Source: Prolixibacteraceae bacterium JC049
GTDB taxonomy: Bacteria; Bacteroidota; Bacteroidia; Bacteroidales; Prolixibacteraceae
Assembly: GCA_023369685.1 (NCBI GenBank)
Contig: SACZ01000005.1
Location: 1 to 64,000 of the forward strand
Direction of reading: 5' to 3'
DNA length: 64,000 nt
Part shown: positions 37,456 to 45,653 of the stretch, piece by piece
Layout: each line of letters begins with the position of its first letter
How positions within the stretch are numbered: the stretch's first letter is position 1
The notes under the pieces: generated by a model
Seen by the model: only the letters and a program-made list of their open reading frames with translations
What the model was told of the DNA's origin: nothing
Database searches by the model: none
Program-made: the position numbers and the translations under genes

Positions 37456-38172
37456 TTACTTTTCACCCAAATAAAGACTTGCAATACCGAATGTTAATTT
37501 CACTTGCTTAGTATTCTTAAAACCAACTTTATTCAGTTTTTTCAGAAAAGCCTCTCCATCGGGAAACTCATACACGGATTCTGGCAAATAGGTGTAAGCT
37601 GAATCATCTTTGGACACCATTCGGCCTAAAGTGGGTAAAATAAACTTGAAGTAGAAACCATAAATCTGCTTTATAGGAAACGCGGTTGGTTTAGAAAATT
37701 CCAAAATACATACTTTACCTGTTGGCTTTAAAACACGATGCATTTCAGATAACCCCTTCTCCAGGTTCTCAAAATTTCGCACACCAAAGCCAGCAGTGAT
37801 AGCAGCAAATGTATTGGTATCGAATTTTAGATCTTCTGAGTCTCCTTTCTGAAGTTCTATACGGGAAGCAAAACCATTGGCTTGCAATTTCTCTCGTCCC
37901 TTCTCCAACATTCCTTCCGAGATATCAATTCCCACCACAGTACATGCTGGAATCTTCATCGCTTCAATTGCAAAGTCTCCTGTGCCTGTTGCAATATCTA
38001 AGATATTAGCCGGTTTATCTTTCTTTAACAAATTGACCGCCTTTTTCCTCCAAAGACGGTCAATTCCTAAAGATAAAACATGGTTAAGAAGATCGTAACG
38101 TCGGGCAATGTTATCAAACATTTTAGCAACTTGCTCTTTTTTCCCCGACTCTTCTTTATATGGTTTTACCAC
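37456..38172 (-). CDS. menG: Demethylmenaquinone methyltransferase
   Basis: 238 residues of the UbiE/MenG class. Motifs are the N-terminal FDNIARRYDLLNHVLSLGIDRLWR, the SAM-binding ILDIATGTGDFAIEA, GFGVRNFENLEKGLSEMHRVLKPTGKVCILEFSKP, and the C-terminal FLKKLNKVGFKNTKQVKLTFGIASLYLG. It methylates demethylmenaquinone to menaquinone, the respiratory quinone of Bacteroidota. The same class can methylate ubiquinone precursors, which is less likely here. It lies between porT and the AIR-synthase-like gene, all on one strand with short spacers. Confidence 0.95.
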   Translation of the reverse strand: MVKPYKEESGKKEQVAKMFDNIARRYDLLNHVLSLGIDRLWRKKAVNLLKKDKPANILDIATGTGDFAIEAMKIPACTVVGIDISEGMLEKGREKLQANGFASRIELQKGDSEDLKFDTNTFAAITAGFGVRNFENLEKGLSEMHRVLKPTGKVCILEFSKPTAFPIKQIYGFYFKFILPTLGRMVSKDDSAYTYLPESVYEFPDGEAFLKKLNKVGFKNTKQVKLTFGIASLYLGEK

Positions 38173-38197
38173 TTTTGTTTCTATTAAAATTTAAATA

Positions 38198-39241
38198 CTA
38201 CCCTTCAAAATTCATTTCCATCTTATCCACATAACCAAACGACTCATCGTCGATTCTGATTTCACCTTTAGTTACGTGTCCCAATGTGAAAAATGGCAAT
38301 TTCGAACTTCTCATATAATCCAGGAAGTCATCTTCTTTTTCTGGATTTACTCCTACAATTATACGCCCCATTGCCTCACCAAATAAGAATGCATCTTTTC
38401 TGGTTTCAGCATCTGTTGTTATATCGAAACCTAAATCTCCTGGTAATCCTGCACGTAGTAGCGAAAAGAACAATCCGCCTTTTCCTACTGGGCTTGCACT
38501 CTGAATTAAACCTTCTTGATGCAATCCTCTCACCACTCCGTGAATCTGCTGCTCTCTGCTTAAAGCAAAAGCAGGTAAACTCGATTCATGAACTTCATGG
38601 TAAAATTCCAGGTATTCAGAAGCTGCAATATCATCTACATTTTTACCAATTACGAATATGTTATTTCCTTTATTCTTGAAATCAGGAGTTAGAATTGGCT
38701 TTTCCGCATCGAATTTCCCCAACATGCTAATGATAATTGTTGGAGGCACAGTTACTCTATCATTAATATTATCGAAACGTACTTTTCTATCTGAAACTTT
38801 TAATCCAAATGCTTTGGCTGCATTTTCAACCCCCACTTTGGCTCCCTCAGAAATAAATTGTCCATTAGGATCGGCAACATTAATGTGGTACAAAAATGCA
38901 CTAACACTTATTGGGCGGGCTCCAAAACACAACATTTTACGCACAGCTTTCGAAATAAGAATCTCTGTTGCTTTTTGAGGATCTGTTTCCAGATGCTTAT
39001 GCATAGCATGCGTTGTCATTGCAAATGGTCCATTCAAACCATCAACTTCAAAGATTCCTGCTCCATCAGTATCTTTAGAAACTACATTTTCCGGATCAAT
39101 GGCATCATCGCTAAACTCGTTAAAATAGTTTACTGGCGCCAAATTCGGATTAACCATTAATGAATAAATTACCTCATTAATATCGTGTGGCTCTGGAATT
39201 TGATTGATGGAAAAAACATTTCCTTTTTGGTTCTCTTGCAT
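38198..39241 (-). CDS. AIR synthase-related (PurM/PurL-like) protein
   Basis: 347 residues resembling the PurM-type halves of formylglycinamidine synthase. The N-terminal sheet contains VSKDTDGAGIFEVDGLNGPFAMTTHAMHKHLE, and the middle KAVRKMLCFGARPISVSAFLYHINVADP is the PurM/PurL dimer-interface pattern. It ends with GDLGFDITTD and GRIIVGVNPEKEDDFL. It is shorter than complete PurL and lacks the glutaminase domain. It could be a stand-alone subunit or a paralogue with another ATP-dependent role. The reaction is not established. Confidence 0.75.
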   Translation of the reverse strand: MQENQKGNVFSINQIPEPHDINEVIYSLMVNPNLAPVNYFNEFSDDAIDPENVVSKDTDGAGIFEVDGLNGPFAMTTHAMHKHLETDPQKATEILISKAVRKMLCFGARPISVSAFLYHINVADPNGQFISEGAKVGVENAAKAFGLKVSDRKVRFDNINDRVTVPPTIIISMLGKFDAEKPILTPDFKNKGNNIFVIGKNVDDIAASEYLEFYHEVHESSLPAFALSREQQIHGVVRGLHQEGLIQSASPVGKGGLFFSLLRAGLPGDLGFDITTDAETRKDAFLFGEAMGRIIVGVNPEKEDDFLDYMRSSKLPFFTLGHVTKGEIRIDDESFGYVDKMEMNFEG

Positions 39242-39278
39242 AAGATGTTAGATTTTGGCCATTAATTATACTATCAAA

Positions 39279-39286
39279 CAAAAATA
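39279..39286 (-). promoter_or_regulatory. -7 element (TATTTTTG) before the AIR-synthase-like gene
   Basis: It matches TAnnTTTG on the - strand, 38 bases before the start codon. No clear -33 TTG. Confidence 0.5.
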
Positions 39287-39370
39287 GTTATCCCCTTCAT
39301 TTCTCCCTAATAAATCAACTGATTATTTTATTTCGGTAGTAAATACTAAAAAACTCAATACCAAGAATTG

Positions 39371-39378
39371 TATCTTTG
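39371..39378 (+). promoter_or_regulatory. -7 element (TATCTTTG) before the SDR gene
   Basis: It matches TAnnTTTG exactly, 35 bases before the start codon at 39414. The -33 TTG is not evident. Confidence 0.6.
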
Positions 39379-39413
39379 CGTTTATTGTTCAAAACATTAT
39401 CAAATCACATCCA

Positions 39414-40178
39414 ATGAGCAAAATCGTACTTATTACCGGAGCTACTGCAGGAATTGGAGAGGCTACCGCAAAAATATTTGCCAAGAATAATTTCAACCTT
39501 ATTCTTACAGGAAGAAGAGCCAACAAACTATCTGACCTTAAGAATGACATCACTTCTGAATTTCCAAAAGTTCTAATTCAAACTCTTCAGTTCGATATTA
39601 GAGATAAAGAAGCAACTGCCAATGCTTACAACTCCTTGTCAGAAGAGTGGAAGAATATCGATGTCCTTATTAACAACGCTGGACTTGCGGCCGGACTTGA
39701 TCCAATTCATACCGGAAGTTTAGAAGATTGGGATCAGATGATTGATACTAACGTGAAAGGTTTATTATACATTACTCGATTGGTTACTCCTGGAATGACA
39801 GAACGTCGATCGGGGCATATCATTAACGTTTCATCCATCGCTGGAAAAGAATCGTACCCCAACGGAAGTGTTTATTGTGGATCGAAACATGCCGTTTCAT
39901 CTATCACAAAAGCCATGCGTATTGACTTAGCACCATTCAATGTAAAAGTTGGTGCAATTTGTCCGGGAATGGTCGAAACCGAGTTCTCATTGGTTCGTTT
40001 TAAAGGTGATCAGGGAAAAGCCGATTCGGTATACCAGGGAGTAACACCGCTTTATGCTGAGGATATTGCCGAAACCATCTATTTCATGGCTTCGCGTCCT
40101 GCTCACGTAAATATTGACGATGTTTTAATCATGCCTACAGCTCAAGCATCCAGCAGAGATGTGGTTCGTAATTCGTAG
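39414..40178 (+). CDS. SDR family NAD(P)-dependent oxidoreductase, YdfG-like
   Basis: 254 residues with the classical short-chain dehydrogenase layout: cofactor loop TGATAGIG (residues 8-15), RR in LTGRRANK (NADP preference likely), NNAG at 87-90, catalytic S141 (NVSSIAG), Y154 and K158 (YCGSK). The overall pattern is close to YdfG-type 3-hydroxy acid dehydrogenases that oxidise serine or 3-hydroxypropionate. The substrate is inferred from similarity only. The Ldh-family gene follows after three bases, indicating an operon. Confidence 0.9.
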   Translation: MSKIVLITGATAGIGEATAKIFAKNNFNLILTGRRANKLSDLKNDITSEFPKVLIQTLQFDIRDKEATANAYNSLSEEWKNIDVLINNAGLAAGLDPIHTGSLEDWDQMIDTNVKGLLYITRLVTPGMTERRSGHIINVSSIAGKESYPNGSVYCGSKHAVSSITKAMRIDLAPFNVKVGAICPGMVETEFSLVRFKGDQGKADSVYQGVTPLYAEDIAETIYFMASRPAHVNIDDVLIMPTAQASSRDVVRNS

Positions 40179-40181
40179 TTA

Positions 40182-41306
40182 ATGGAATCCATAGAAAGAT
40201 ATTCTCATAACGAGCTCGAGAACTTTACAAAAAAAGTATTTGAAGCTATTGGATGTAACAAAGAAGAAGCATCTACTGCTGCTCATGTGTTAATTCAGGC
40301 TGATTTAAGAGGGGTTGATTCGCATGGGGTTGCTCGTTTGTCAGGTTATATTCGACTTTGGAAGAAAAATAGAATAAATCCGAAGCCCAATATTCAAATC
40401 GTACACGAAACTCCATCCACCGCAGTCATTGATGGAGACGAAGGACTAGGACTTGTGGTAGCACAATATGCCATTAAGCTAGCACAAGAAAAAGCAAAAA
40501 TGGCAGGTACGGGCTGGGTAGCTGTTCGTAATTCGAATCATTACGGTATTGCTGCTGCACACTCTATGCTTACCTTAGAGAACGACATGATTGGCTTCTC
40601 CATGACCAATGCTAGTCCTCTTGTTTCTCCTACTTTTGCCAAAGCACGACTATTGGGAACAAATCCAATTTCGGTTGCAATTCCTGCAGGAAAGGAAAAG
40701 CCTGTAGTAATTGACATGGCTACTACCACTGTTGCCAATGGGAAATTAGAGGTGCTTCAGCGTAAAAATGCAGAAATGCCAGAAGGCTGGGCACAAACAC
40801 AAGAAGGAGAAACAACTACCGACCCTTCGGTTTTGAAAAAAGGAGGTGCTATGTTACCACTTGGTGGAGATAGAGTACATGGTAGTCATAAAGGTTATTG
40901 TCTGGGAGCGTTAGTAGATATTCTTTCTGCTGTGTTGCCTGGTGCCAATTATGGTCCGTGGGTACCTCCATTTGTTGCCTTTTTGAATCCGCCTGAAGAT
41001 CCTGTAGGAAAAGGTATTGGTCATTTTTTAGGAGCCATGCGAATTGATGCATTTCAGCCGGCAGAAGATTTTAAATGCCATATGGATAACTGGATAAAGA
41101 CCTTTAAAAGTGCCGAAGCCATTGATCCGAAACAGAAAATTTTGGTTCCAGGCGAACCAGAACGAGAAATTGAAAAGGAAAGACAAAAAAAAGGAATACC
41201 TTTGTTACCTGCTGTTGTGACTGATTTATTGCAAATGGCAGAAGAATTCGATATCAAATTTATTCAGCCAATTAGTAAAGTAACCACAGCAACCGTAGAA
41301 AAGTAA
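40182..41306 (+). CDS. Ldh family (malate/L-lactate-type) oxidoreductase
   Basis: 374 residues of the NAD(P)-dependent Ldh_2 family. N-terminal ADLRGVDSHGVARLSGYI, the central AVRNSNHYGIAAAHSM with the catalytic His, the nucleotide-binding LGTNPISVAIPAG, and GDRVHGSHKGYCLGALVDILSAVL are hallmarks. Members oxidise malate, L-lactate, 2,3-diketogulonate, ureidoglycolate or similar 2-hydroxy acids. Which one is used here cannot be read. It follows the SDR gene by three bases and a glycosyltransferase gene comes ten bases later. Confidence 0.93.
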   Translation: MESIERYSHNELENFTKKVFEAIGCNKEEASTAAHVLIQADLRGVDSHGVARLSGYIRLWKKNRINPKPNIQIVHETPSTAVIDGDEGLGLVVAQYAIKLAQEKAKMAGTGWVAVRNSNHYGIAAAHSMLTLENDMIGFSMTNASPLVSPTFAKARLLGTNPISVAIPAGKEKPVVIDMATTTVANGKLEVLQRKNAEMPEGWAQTQEGETTTDPSVLKKGGAMLPLGGDRVHGSHKGYCLGALVDILSAVLPGANYGPWVPPFVAFLNPPEDPVGKGIGHFLGAMRIDAFQPAEDFKCHMDNWIKTFKSAEAIDPKQKILVPGEPEREIEKERQKKGIPLLPAVVTDLLQMAEEFDIKFIQPISKVTTATVEK

Positions 41307-41316
41307 ATAAATTTAA

Positions 41317-42027
41317 ATGAAGAACATATCCATAATAACACCTGTAAAAGATTCCTTGCATACCACCAAGGATACCATTAAAGCTGTTGCCGAATCGACA
41401 GTTTCATTTCCTTATAAAATTTACAACGATTTTAGTTCTGAGGAGACGAAAAAGTATCTGACCAAACATGCAAAAAGCCTAAATTACACCTTAGTGAATC
41501 TGGAGGATATTACGGATACTCCATCACCCAATTATAAGTTGGTACTTCAAATTGCACAAAAAGAGGCGATTGAAAATGAATCTGGACTTCTAATCATCGA
41601 ATCGGATGTTATGGTAAGACCAGATACCATAGAGCAACTTTTCAAGCACAGTCAGGAACTTGACTCATGTGGAATGGTAGCCTCAGTTACTGTTGACCAT
41701 GATGGGAACTACAATTTCCCATATAACCACGTAAAAGCTTCCGATCCTGAGGTTATGGATACCGATAGAAGTTTAAGTTTTTGTTGTACGCTTATTACAC
41801 TGGATTTCTTAAAATCATTCGATTTTCAAGAGCTTTCGGATAGTAAAGATTGGTTTGATGTATATATCTCAAGAAAATCGAAGAAGTTAGGGTTCAAAAA
41901 TTATCTGCTTCGAACTCATCCGGTATTGCACCAACCTCATAGTAGTAGACCATGGAAGCAGTTGAAATATGACAATCCACTGAAATACTATTTCTTGAAA
42001 TTTTTCAAAAGAAGAGACCGAATTTAA
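41317..42027 (+). CDS. Family 2-type glycosyltransferase
   Basis: 236 residues. It begins NISIITPVKDSLHTTKDTIKAVAEST as GT2 enzymes do and has a central LLIIESDVMVRPDTIEQL, where the ESD takes the place of the usual DxD metal/nucleotide-sugar motif. It ends with a basic tail (KFFKRRDRI). It has no membrane helix. It likely transfers a sugar during cell-envelope polysaccharide or LPS synthesis, supported by the convergent kinase gene of LPS-core type. Donor and acceptor are unknown. Confidence 0.8.
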   Translation: MKNISIITPVKDSLHTTKDTIKAVAESTVSFPYKIYNDFSSEETKKYLTKHAKSLNYTLVNLEDITDTPSPNYKLVLQIAQKEAIENESGLLIIESDVMVRPDTIEQLFKHSQELDSCGMVASVTVDHDGNYNFPYNHVKASDPEVMDTDRSLSFCCTLITLDFLKSFDFQELSDSKDWFDVYISRKSKKLGFKNYLLRTHPVLHQPHSSRPWKQLKYDNPLKYYFLKFFKRRDRI

Positions 42028-42034
42028 TTTATAT

Positions 42035-42064
42035 AAAAAAAGTGCCTGTAGGGGCACTTTTTTG
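42035..42064. terminator. Bidirectional terminator
   Basis: AAAGTGCC/GGCACTTT with a 6-base loop is flanked by an A-run on the left and a T-run on the right, between the convergent glycosyltransferase and kinase genes. Confidence 0.92.
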
Positions 42065-42071
42065 TTTTATA

Positions 42072-42821
42072 CTATTTCTTCTTGAAAATCTGTTTAAATC
42101 GATGGCGCCGAGCTCTGAAATCTTGATACTTTTTATCCATATTCACCAAATCATCACCACATTTTTCTGGATCAATTCCCATTAATTCACCATACCTTCG
42201 ACCTATGATTTTATAATTATCTTCCGAAGTATGCAATTGCCTTAAATTCTCCATTCCCTTCTCTATGTCAATTGGAAGGAATTTCATTCTATTTAAGTCG
42301 ATAACACTGTAGGAATAGCCCTTCTCTTCATTTCGAATTAAGATATTTCCGGGAGAATAATCCAAATGAAAGATGCCATTTTTCTGCAACTTATTTACAG
42401 TGTAATCGACAAATCCATTTAAGATTTCAACCTTATTCTCAACTTTATCCAATAACACATCACGTAACGTAAAGTCGTGCATATGCTGAATACTTACAAA
42501 GTAACTCTCTTTTAACACTCCTCCGTCATGGCATTCGACCCACGCAACAGGAGCAGGTGTTTCTACGCCTTTACTCAATAAGAAAGCGGCATATTCGTAA
42601 GCACGTTTCGCTTTCGATCCACGAAAATAGCGATAGGCAATTTTATTGAATAAGTTCGGAACCTTGTAGCTCTTCACATTCAGGCTATACCCATTCACTT
42701 CGAAAACTTTCACTTCGTTTCGAACTTTGTATATTGATGTGCCTTCTTTCTCAAACCGAACAGGAAGTTCTTCCACAAACGATTTCAAGGCTATATAGTT
42801 GTTATTTATTTGATACGGCAT
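42072..42821 (-). CDS. InaA/Kdo-kinase-like protein (LPS-core kinase family)
   Basis: 249 residues with a small protein-kinase-like fold. VKSYKVPNLF carries the candidate ATP-binding Lys. The catalytic loop is FHLDYSPGNIL with H152, D154 and N159, and the metal-binding loop is VIDLNRMKF with D175 and N177. This is the pattern of Kdo kinases and WaaP/InaA proteins that phosphorylate the lipopolysaccharide inner core. The basic C-terminal tail (ARRHRFKQIFKKK) could bind membrane. The LPS role is inferred; a protein-kinase role is less likely. Confidence 0.8.
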   Translation of the reverse strand: MPYQINNNYIALKSFVEELPVRFEKEGTSIYKVRNEVKVFEVNGYSLNVKSYKVPNLFNKIAYRYFRGSKAKRAYEYAAFLLSKGVETPAPVAWVECHDGGVLKESYFVSIQHMHDFTLRDVLLDKVENKVEILNGFVDYTVNKLQKNGIFHLDYSPGNILIRNEEKGYSYSVIDLNRMKFLPIDIEKGMENLRQLHTSEDNYKIIGRRYGELMGIDPEKCGDDLVNMDKKYQDFRARRHRFKQIFKKK

Positions 42822-42840
42822 AATATTCTCAAAAACTCCG

Positions 42841-42848
42841 CAAAGTTA
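42841..42848 (-). promoter_or_regulatory. -7 element (TAACTTTG) before the kinase-like gene
   Basis: It matches TAnnTTTG exactly on the - strand, 20 bases upstream of the start codon. Confidence 0.55.
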
Positions 42849-42926
42849 GTAACAATTTGCATGGATTACCTACAAATAACCTAGTGTGTTAATAATCGAA
42901 CTATTTAAATCCATCTATTTTTAGAA

Positions 42927-43985
42927 ATGCCCAGTATAAAAAAATATCAAAACAATAAGATATTAGGCCACATCACCTTTTGGCTAACCAGTATTTTTCT
43001 ATCGTTAATGCTATTTTATATTTATGGAGACTTTAGGTTGAAAATAACCTGGGATATTCTAGCAAAGGTTTTTACTTACAATATTGGTTTTGCAACAGCT
43101 GTTTACACCAATTTATATTTTCTTTTTCCTCGTTTTCTTAAAAAGAGAAAGTATATCCAATATTTTATTTCACTACTGGTCACTCTATTTGTAAGTGCTC
43201 TTTTTATCGACTTAATATTTGTCTATCCACTGAACTTTTTATTCGATCCTTATGGTGATTTCAGTTCTATAAAATTCAGTATACTTTTTCAATTCTTTTT
43301 ATCGTCAACCGGTTATGTTGTTTTTACATCGATATTAAAAGTGGTAGATGAATGGATAGAGTTACAAAATGTAAGAATAAAACTAAAGGAGACTGAGAAG
43401 CAAAGGTTAAATGCAGAATTAGATACACTAAAAGCACAGATTAATCCGCACTTCTTTTTTAACTCTTTGAATAATATCTACTCATTGGCACTTGAATGCT
43501 CAGAAAAAACGCCTGATTTAATCCTGAAGCTATCAGAATTAATGAGACACGTTTTATACGATTCGCAACATGACTATATTGACATCAATAGAGAATTAGA
43601 ATTCATTCAGAATTATATCGACCTCCAGAAAATAAGGTATACAAACGATGAAGTGATTGAGTTTACACACCAAGTTGACTCGTATAAAAAAGTAGCTCCT
43701 TTAATTTTTCAACCATTTATTGAAAATGCATTCAAGCATGGAGCCAAAAATGCTAATGAAAATGCATTTATAAGGATCGATTTTCAAACTCAGTCCGACG
43801 ATTTACTTATTTTCTCAATAATAAACCAAAAGGGCAGCAAAGACGACCTCAATACTAGTCATAAAGGCATTGGTGTGGAAAACGTAAAAAAGCGGCTTAA
43901 ATTGCTTTATTTGAACGAACACGAACTATCAATCACACAATCAGACACCATATATTCCGTTAAACTCATATTAAAACTGAAATAA
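42927..43985 (+). CDS. LytS/YehU-type sensor histidine kinase
   Basis: 352 residues. Four predicted membrane helices lie in residues about 15-140, then a short coiled-coil (IKLKETEKQRLNAELDTLKA). The histidine-kinase domain of the LytS type has QINPHFFFNSLNNIY with H175 as the likely phosphorylated His, an N-box FQPFIENAFKHG and a G-box GIGVENVKKRL. No extracellular sensor domain is visible, so the signal may be sensed within the membrane. The partner LytTR regulator starts seven bases after the stop codon. Confidence 0.93.
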   Translation: MPSIKKYQNNKILGHITFWLTSIFLSLMLFYIYGDFRLKITWDILAKVFTYNIGFATAVYTNLYFLFPRFLKKRKYIQYFISLLVTLFVSALFIDLIFVYPLNFLFDPYGDFSSIKFSILFQFFLSSTGYVVFTSILKVVDEWIELQNVRIKLKETEKQRLNAELDTLKAQINPHFFFNSLNNIYSLALECSEKTPDLILKLSELMRHVLYDSQHDYIDINRELEFIQNYIDLQKIRYTNDEVIEFTHQVDSYKKVAPLIFQPFIENAFKHGAKNANENAFIRIDFQTQSDDLLIFSIINQKGSKDDLNTSHKGIGVENVKKRLKLLYLNEHELSITQSDTIYSVKLILKLK

Positions 43986-43992
43986 CAAATAA

Positions 43993-44715
43993 ATGACCAC
44001 TAAAGCTATAATAATAGACGACGAACCATTGGCTCAGAAAATTATTGAGAATTATGCACAGCAAATTCCATCTCTGGAAATTGTTTGCAAATGTGACAAT
44101 GCACTTCAGGCAGTCGATGCGCTTCACAAACACGATGTGGACCTTCTATTTCTGGATATAAACATGCCTCAATTCAATGGACTTAGTTTACTTAAAACCT
44201 TAAAAGATCCTCCGCTGGTAATTATTACAACTGCTTACACCGAATATGCTCTGGAATGTTTTGAACTAGATGTGTTAGATTACTTAAAGAAACCATTTTC
44301 ATTCGAACGATTTTTAAAGGCTGTATTGAAAGTTGAAAATACCCTAAAACAATTAAACAAGCAGCCAACAGCAACAGCTACACAAATCCACAGCGATGAG
44401 TTCTTTTTTGTTAAGTCGAACAAGAAGACTGTTAAAATAAACTTCTGCGATATCTGCTATGTGGAAGCGCTCGGTGATTATATCAAAATTGTCACATGCA
44501 ATTCAAACATCGTCACTAACCTGTCCATGAAAAAGATAAATGAGTTGCTTCCAAAAGATTCATTTTACCGAATTCATAAATCTTTTATTGTAGCGTTAAA
44601 TCAGATTGATGCAATAGAAGGTAATATGGTAGAAATACAAAAGAAGAAAATTCCAATTGGGGCTAGCTTTAGATCAGATTTCTTTAAGATCATTCAAGCA
44701 TACACAACCTCGTGA
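43993..44715 (+). CDS. LytTR family response regulator
   Basis: 240 residues. The receiver domain (about 1-115) has the acidic D9-D10 pair, phospho-acceptor D55 (LLFLDINMP), T80 and K100 (YLKKPF). The C-terminal LytTR DNA-binding domain (about 132-235) contains ICYVEALGDYIKIVT and FYRIHKSFIVALNQI. It is the output partner of the kinase just upstream. Targets are unknown, and no LytTR direct-repeat site was recognised in this window. Confidence 0.95.
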   Translation: MTTKAIIIDDEPLAQKIIENYAQQIPSLEIVCKCDNALQAVDALHKHDVDLLFLDINMPQFNGLSLLKTLKDPPLVIITTAYTEYALECFELDVLDYLKKPFSFERFLKAVLKVENTLKQLNKQPTATATQIHSDEFFFVKSNKKTVKINFCDICYVEALGDYIKIVTCNSNIVTNLSMKKINELLPKDSFYRIHKSFIVALNQIDAIEGNMVEIQKKKIPIGASFRSDFFKIIQAYTTS

Positions 44716-44718
44716 TAT

Positions 44719-44755
44719 TAAAAAAGCTTTGAAAAATCAATTTCAAAGCTTTTTT
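44719..44755. terminator. Bidirectional terminator
   Basis: A perfect 14-bp stem AAAAAGCTTTGAAA/TTTCAAAGCTTTTT with a 6-base loop serves both the LytTR regulator (+) and the nitroreductase (-). Confidence 0.9.
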
Positions 44756-44772
44756 ACAATAGAGACAATCTC

Positions 44773-45519
44773 TTATTGCTCCATGTATCCTTGTTCTTTT
44801 AGCACTTCTAACAGCATCCTAGAAAAATGCTCATTGTCTGCTTTTTTATAGCGGACATCAGTAAATACCTGTGCCAATGATTCTTTATTATTCTCTTCTA
44901 CAAACTTTTGGGAATCCTCACGGGCCTCTTTTTCAGCATAAATAGTATTGATATCTTCATCGGTATAATCCTTATATACTTCATTGTGTACTACTGCTTC
45001 TAATGGTAATCTATCCACTTGCGGTGGTTGTTCATCCGGCCAGCCTAAAGTTACAGTAGTAATAGGAATAACTCCTTTAGGTAACTCTAAAGCATCAATT
45101 ATGCCTTTTGCCATATAAGTTGTTGTTCCTAAATAGCAAATACCCAGACCTTCTGTTTCTGCTGCAACACACACATTTTGTGCCACAAGAAGAGCATCAA
45201 TACTTGCCGTTATGAATGATAACAGATTATCATAACCTGGCTCTGCATTACGCAATCGACACCATTTATTGAACCGATTAAAGTCGGCACAAAAAGTTAA
45301 AGTAACTGGTGCATTCTTAATCATCGGTTGGTTGAAATGCAAAGGACTTAACTTTTCTTTGCGTTCATCATCGCGAGTTACCACAATACTATAAACCTGC
45401 ATATTTCCTGTAGTAGATGCTCTGCATCCAGCCTCCAAAATACGATTCAATAAAGCATCATCCACTTGCTTATCTGTATATTTTCTTATGGTTCTATGAT
45501 CCAATAAAGTCTGTAACAT
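44773..45519 (-). CDS. NfsA-like nitroreductase family protein
   Basis: 248 residues. The FMN-binding start LDHRTIRKYTDKQVDDALLNRILEAGCRASTTGNMQ and the central NVCVAAETEGLGICYLGTTTYMAKGIIDALELPKGVIPITTVTLGWPDE match NfsA-type FMN reductases. The C-terminal extension (about 185-248) is the one that distinguishes NfsA from short nitroreductases. It probably uses NAD(P)H to reduce nitro compounds or quinones; the natural substrate is unknown. It is a cytoplasmic protein and a single gene. Confidence 0.9.
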   Translation of the reverse strand: MLQTLLDHRTIRKYTDKQVDDALLNRILEAGCRASTTGNMQVYSIVVTRDDERKEKLSPLHFNQPMIKNAPVTLTFCADFNRFNKWCRLRNAEPGYDNLLSFITASIDALLVAQNVCVAAETEGLGICYLGTTTYMAKGIIDALELPKGVIPITTVTLGWPDEQPPQVDRLPLEAVVHNEVYKDYTDEDINTIYAEKEAREDSQKFVEENNKESLAQVFTDVRYKKADNEHFSRMLLEVLKEQGYMEQ

Positions 45520-45602
45520 CTCTTTCTAGTTTTATTTTCTCAAATGTACTAAGAATTCACTAGTTGTACTCATCATTCACATGAAGAGTAAATTCCAATA
45601 AA

Positions 45603-45632
45603 CAAAAAAGGGGAACCTATCGGTTCCCCCCC
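45603..45632 (-). terminator. Terminator of the giant Ig-repeat protein gene
   Basis: A perfect 8-bp stem GGGGAACC/GGTTCCCC with a 4-base loop is followed by six Ts on the - strand, 24 bases after the stop codon. Confidence 0.92.
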
Positions 45633-45653
45633 TTTTAATCAATCAATTCGGTA

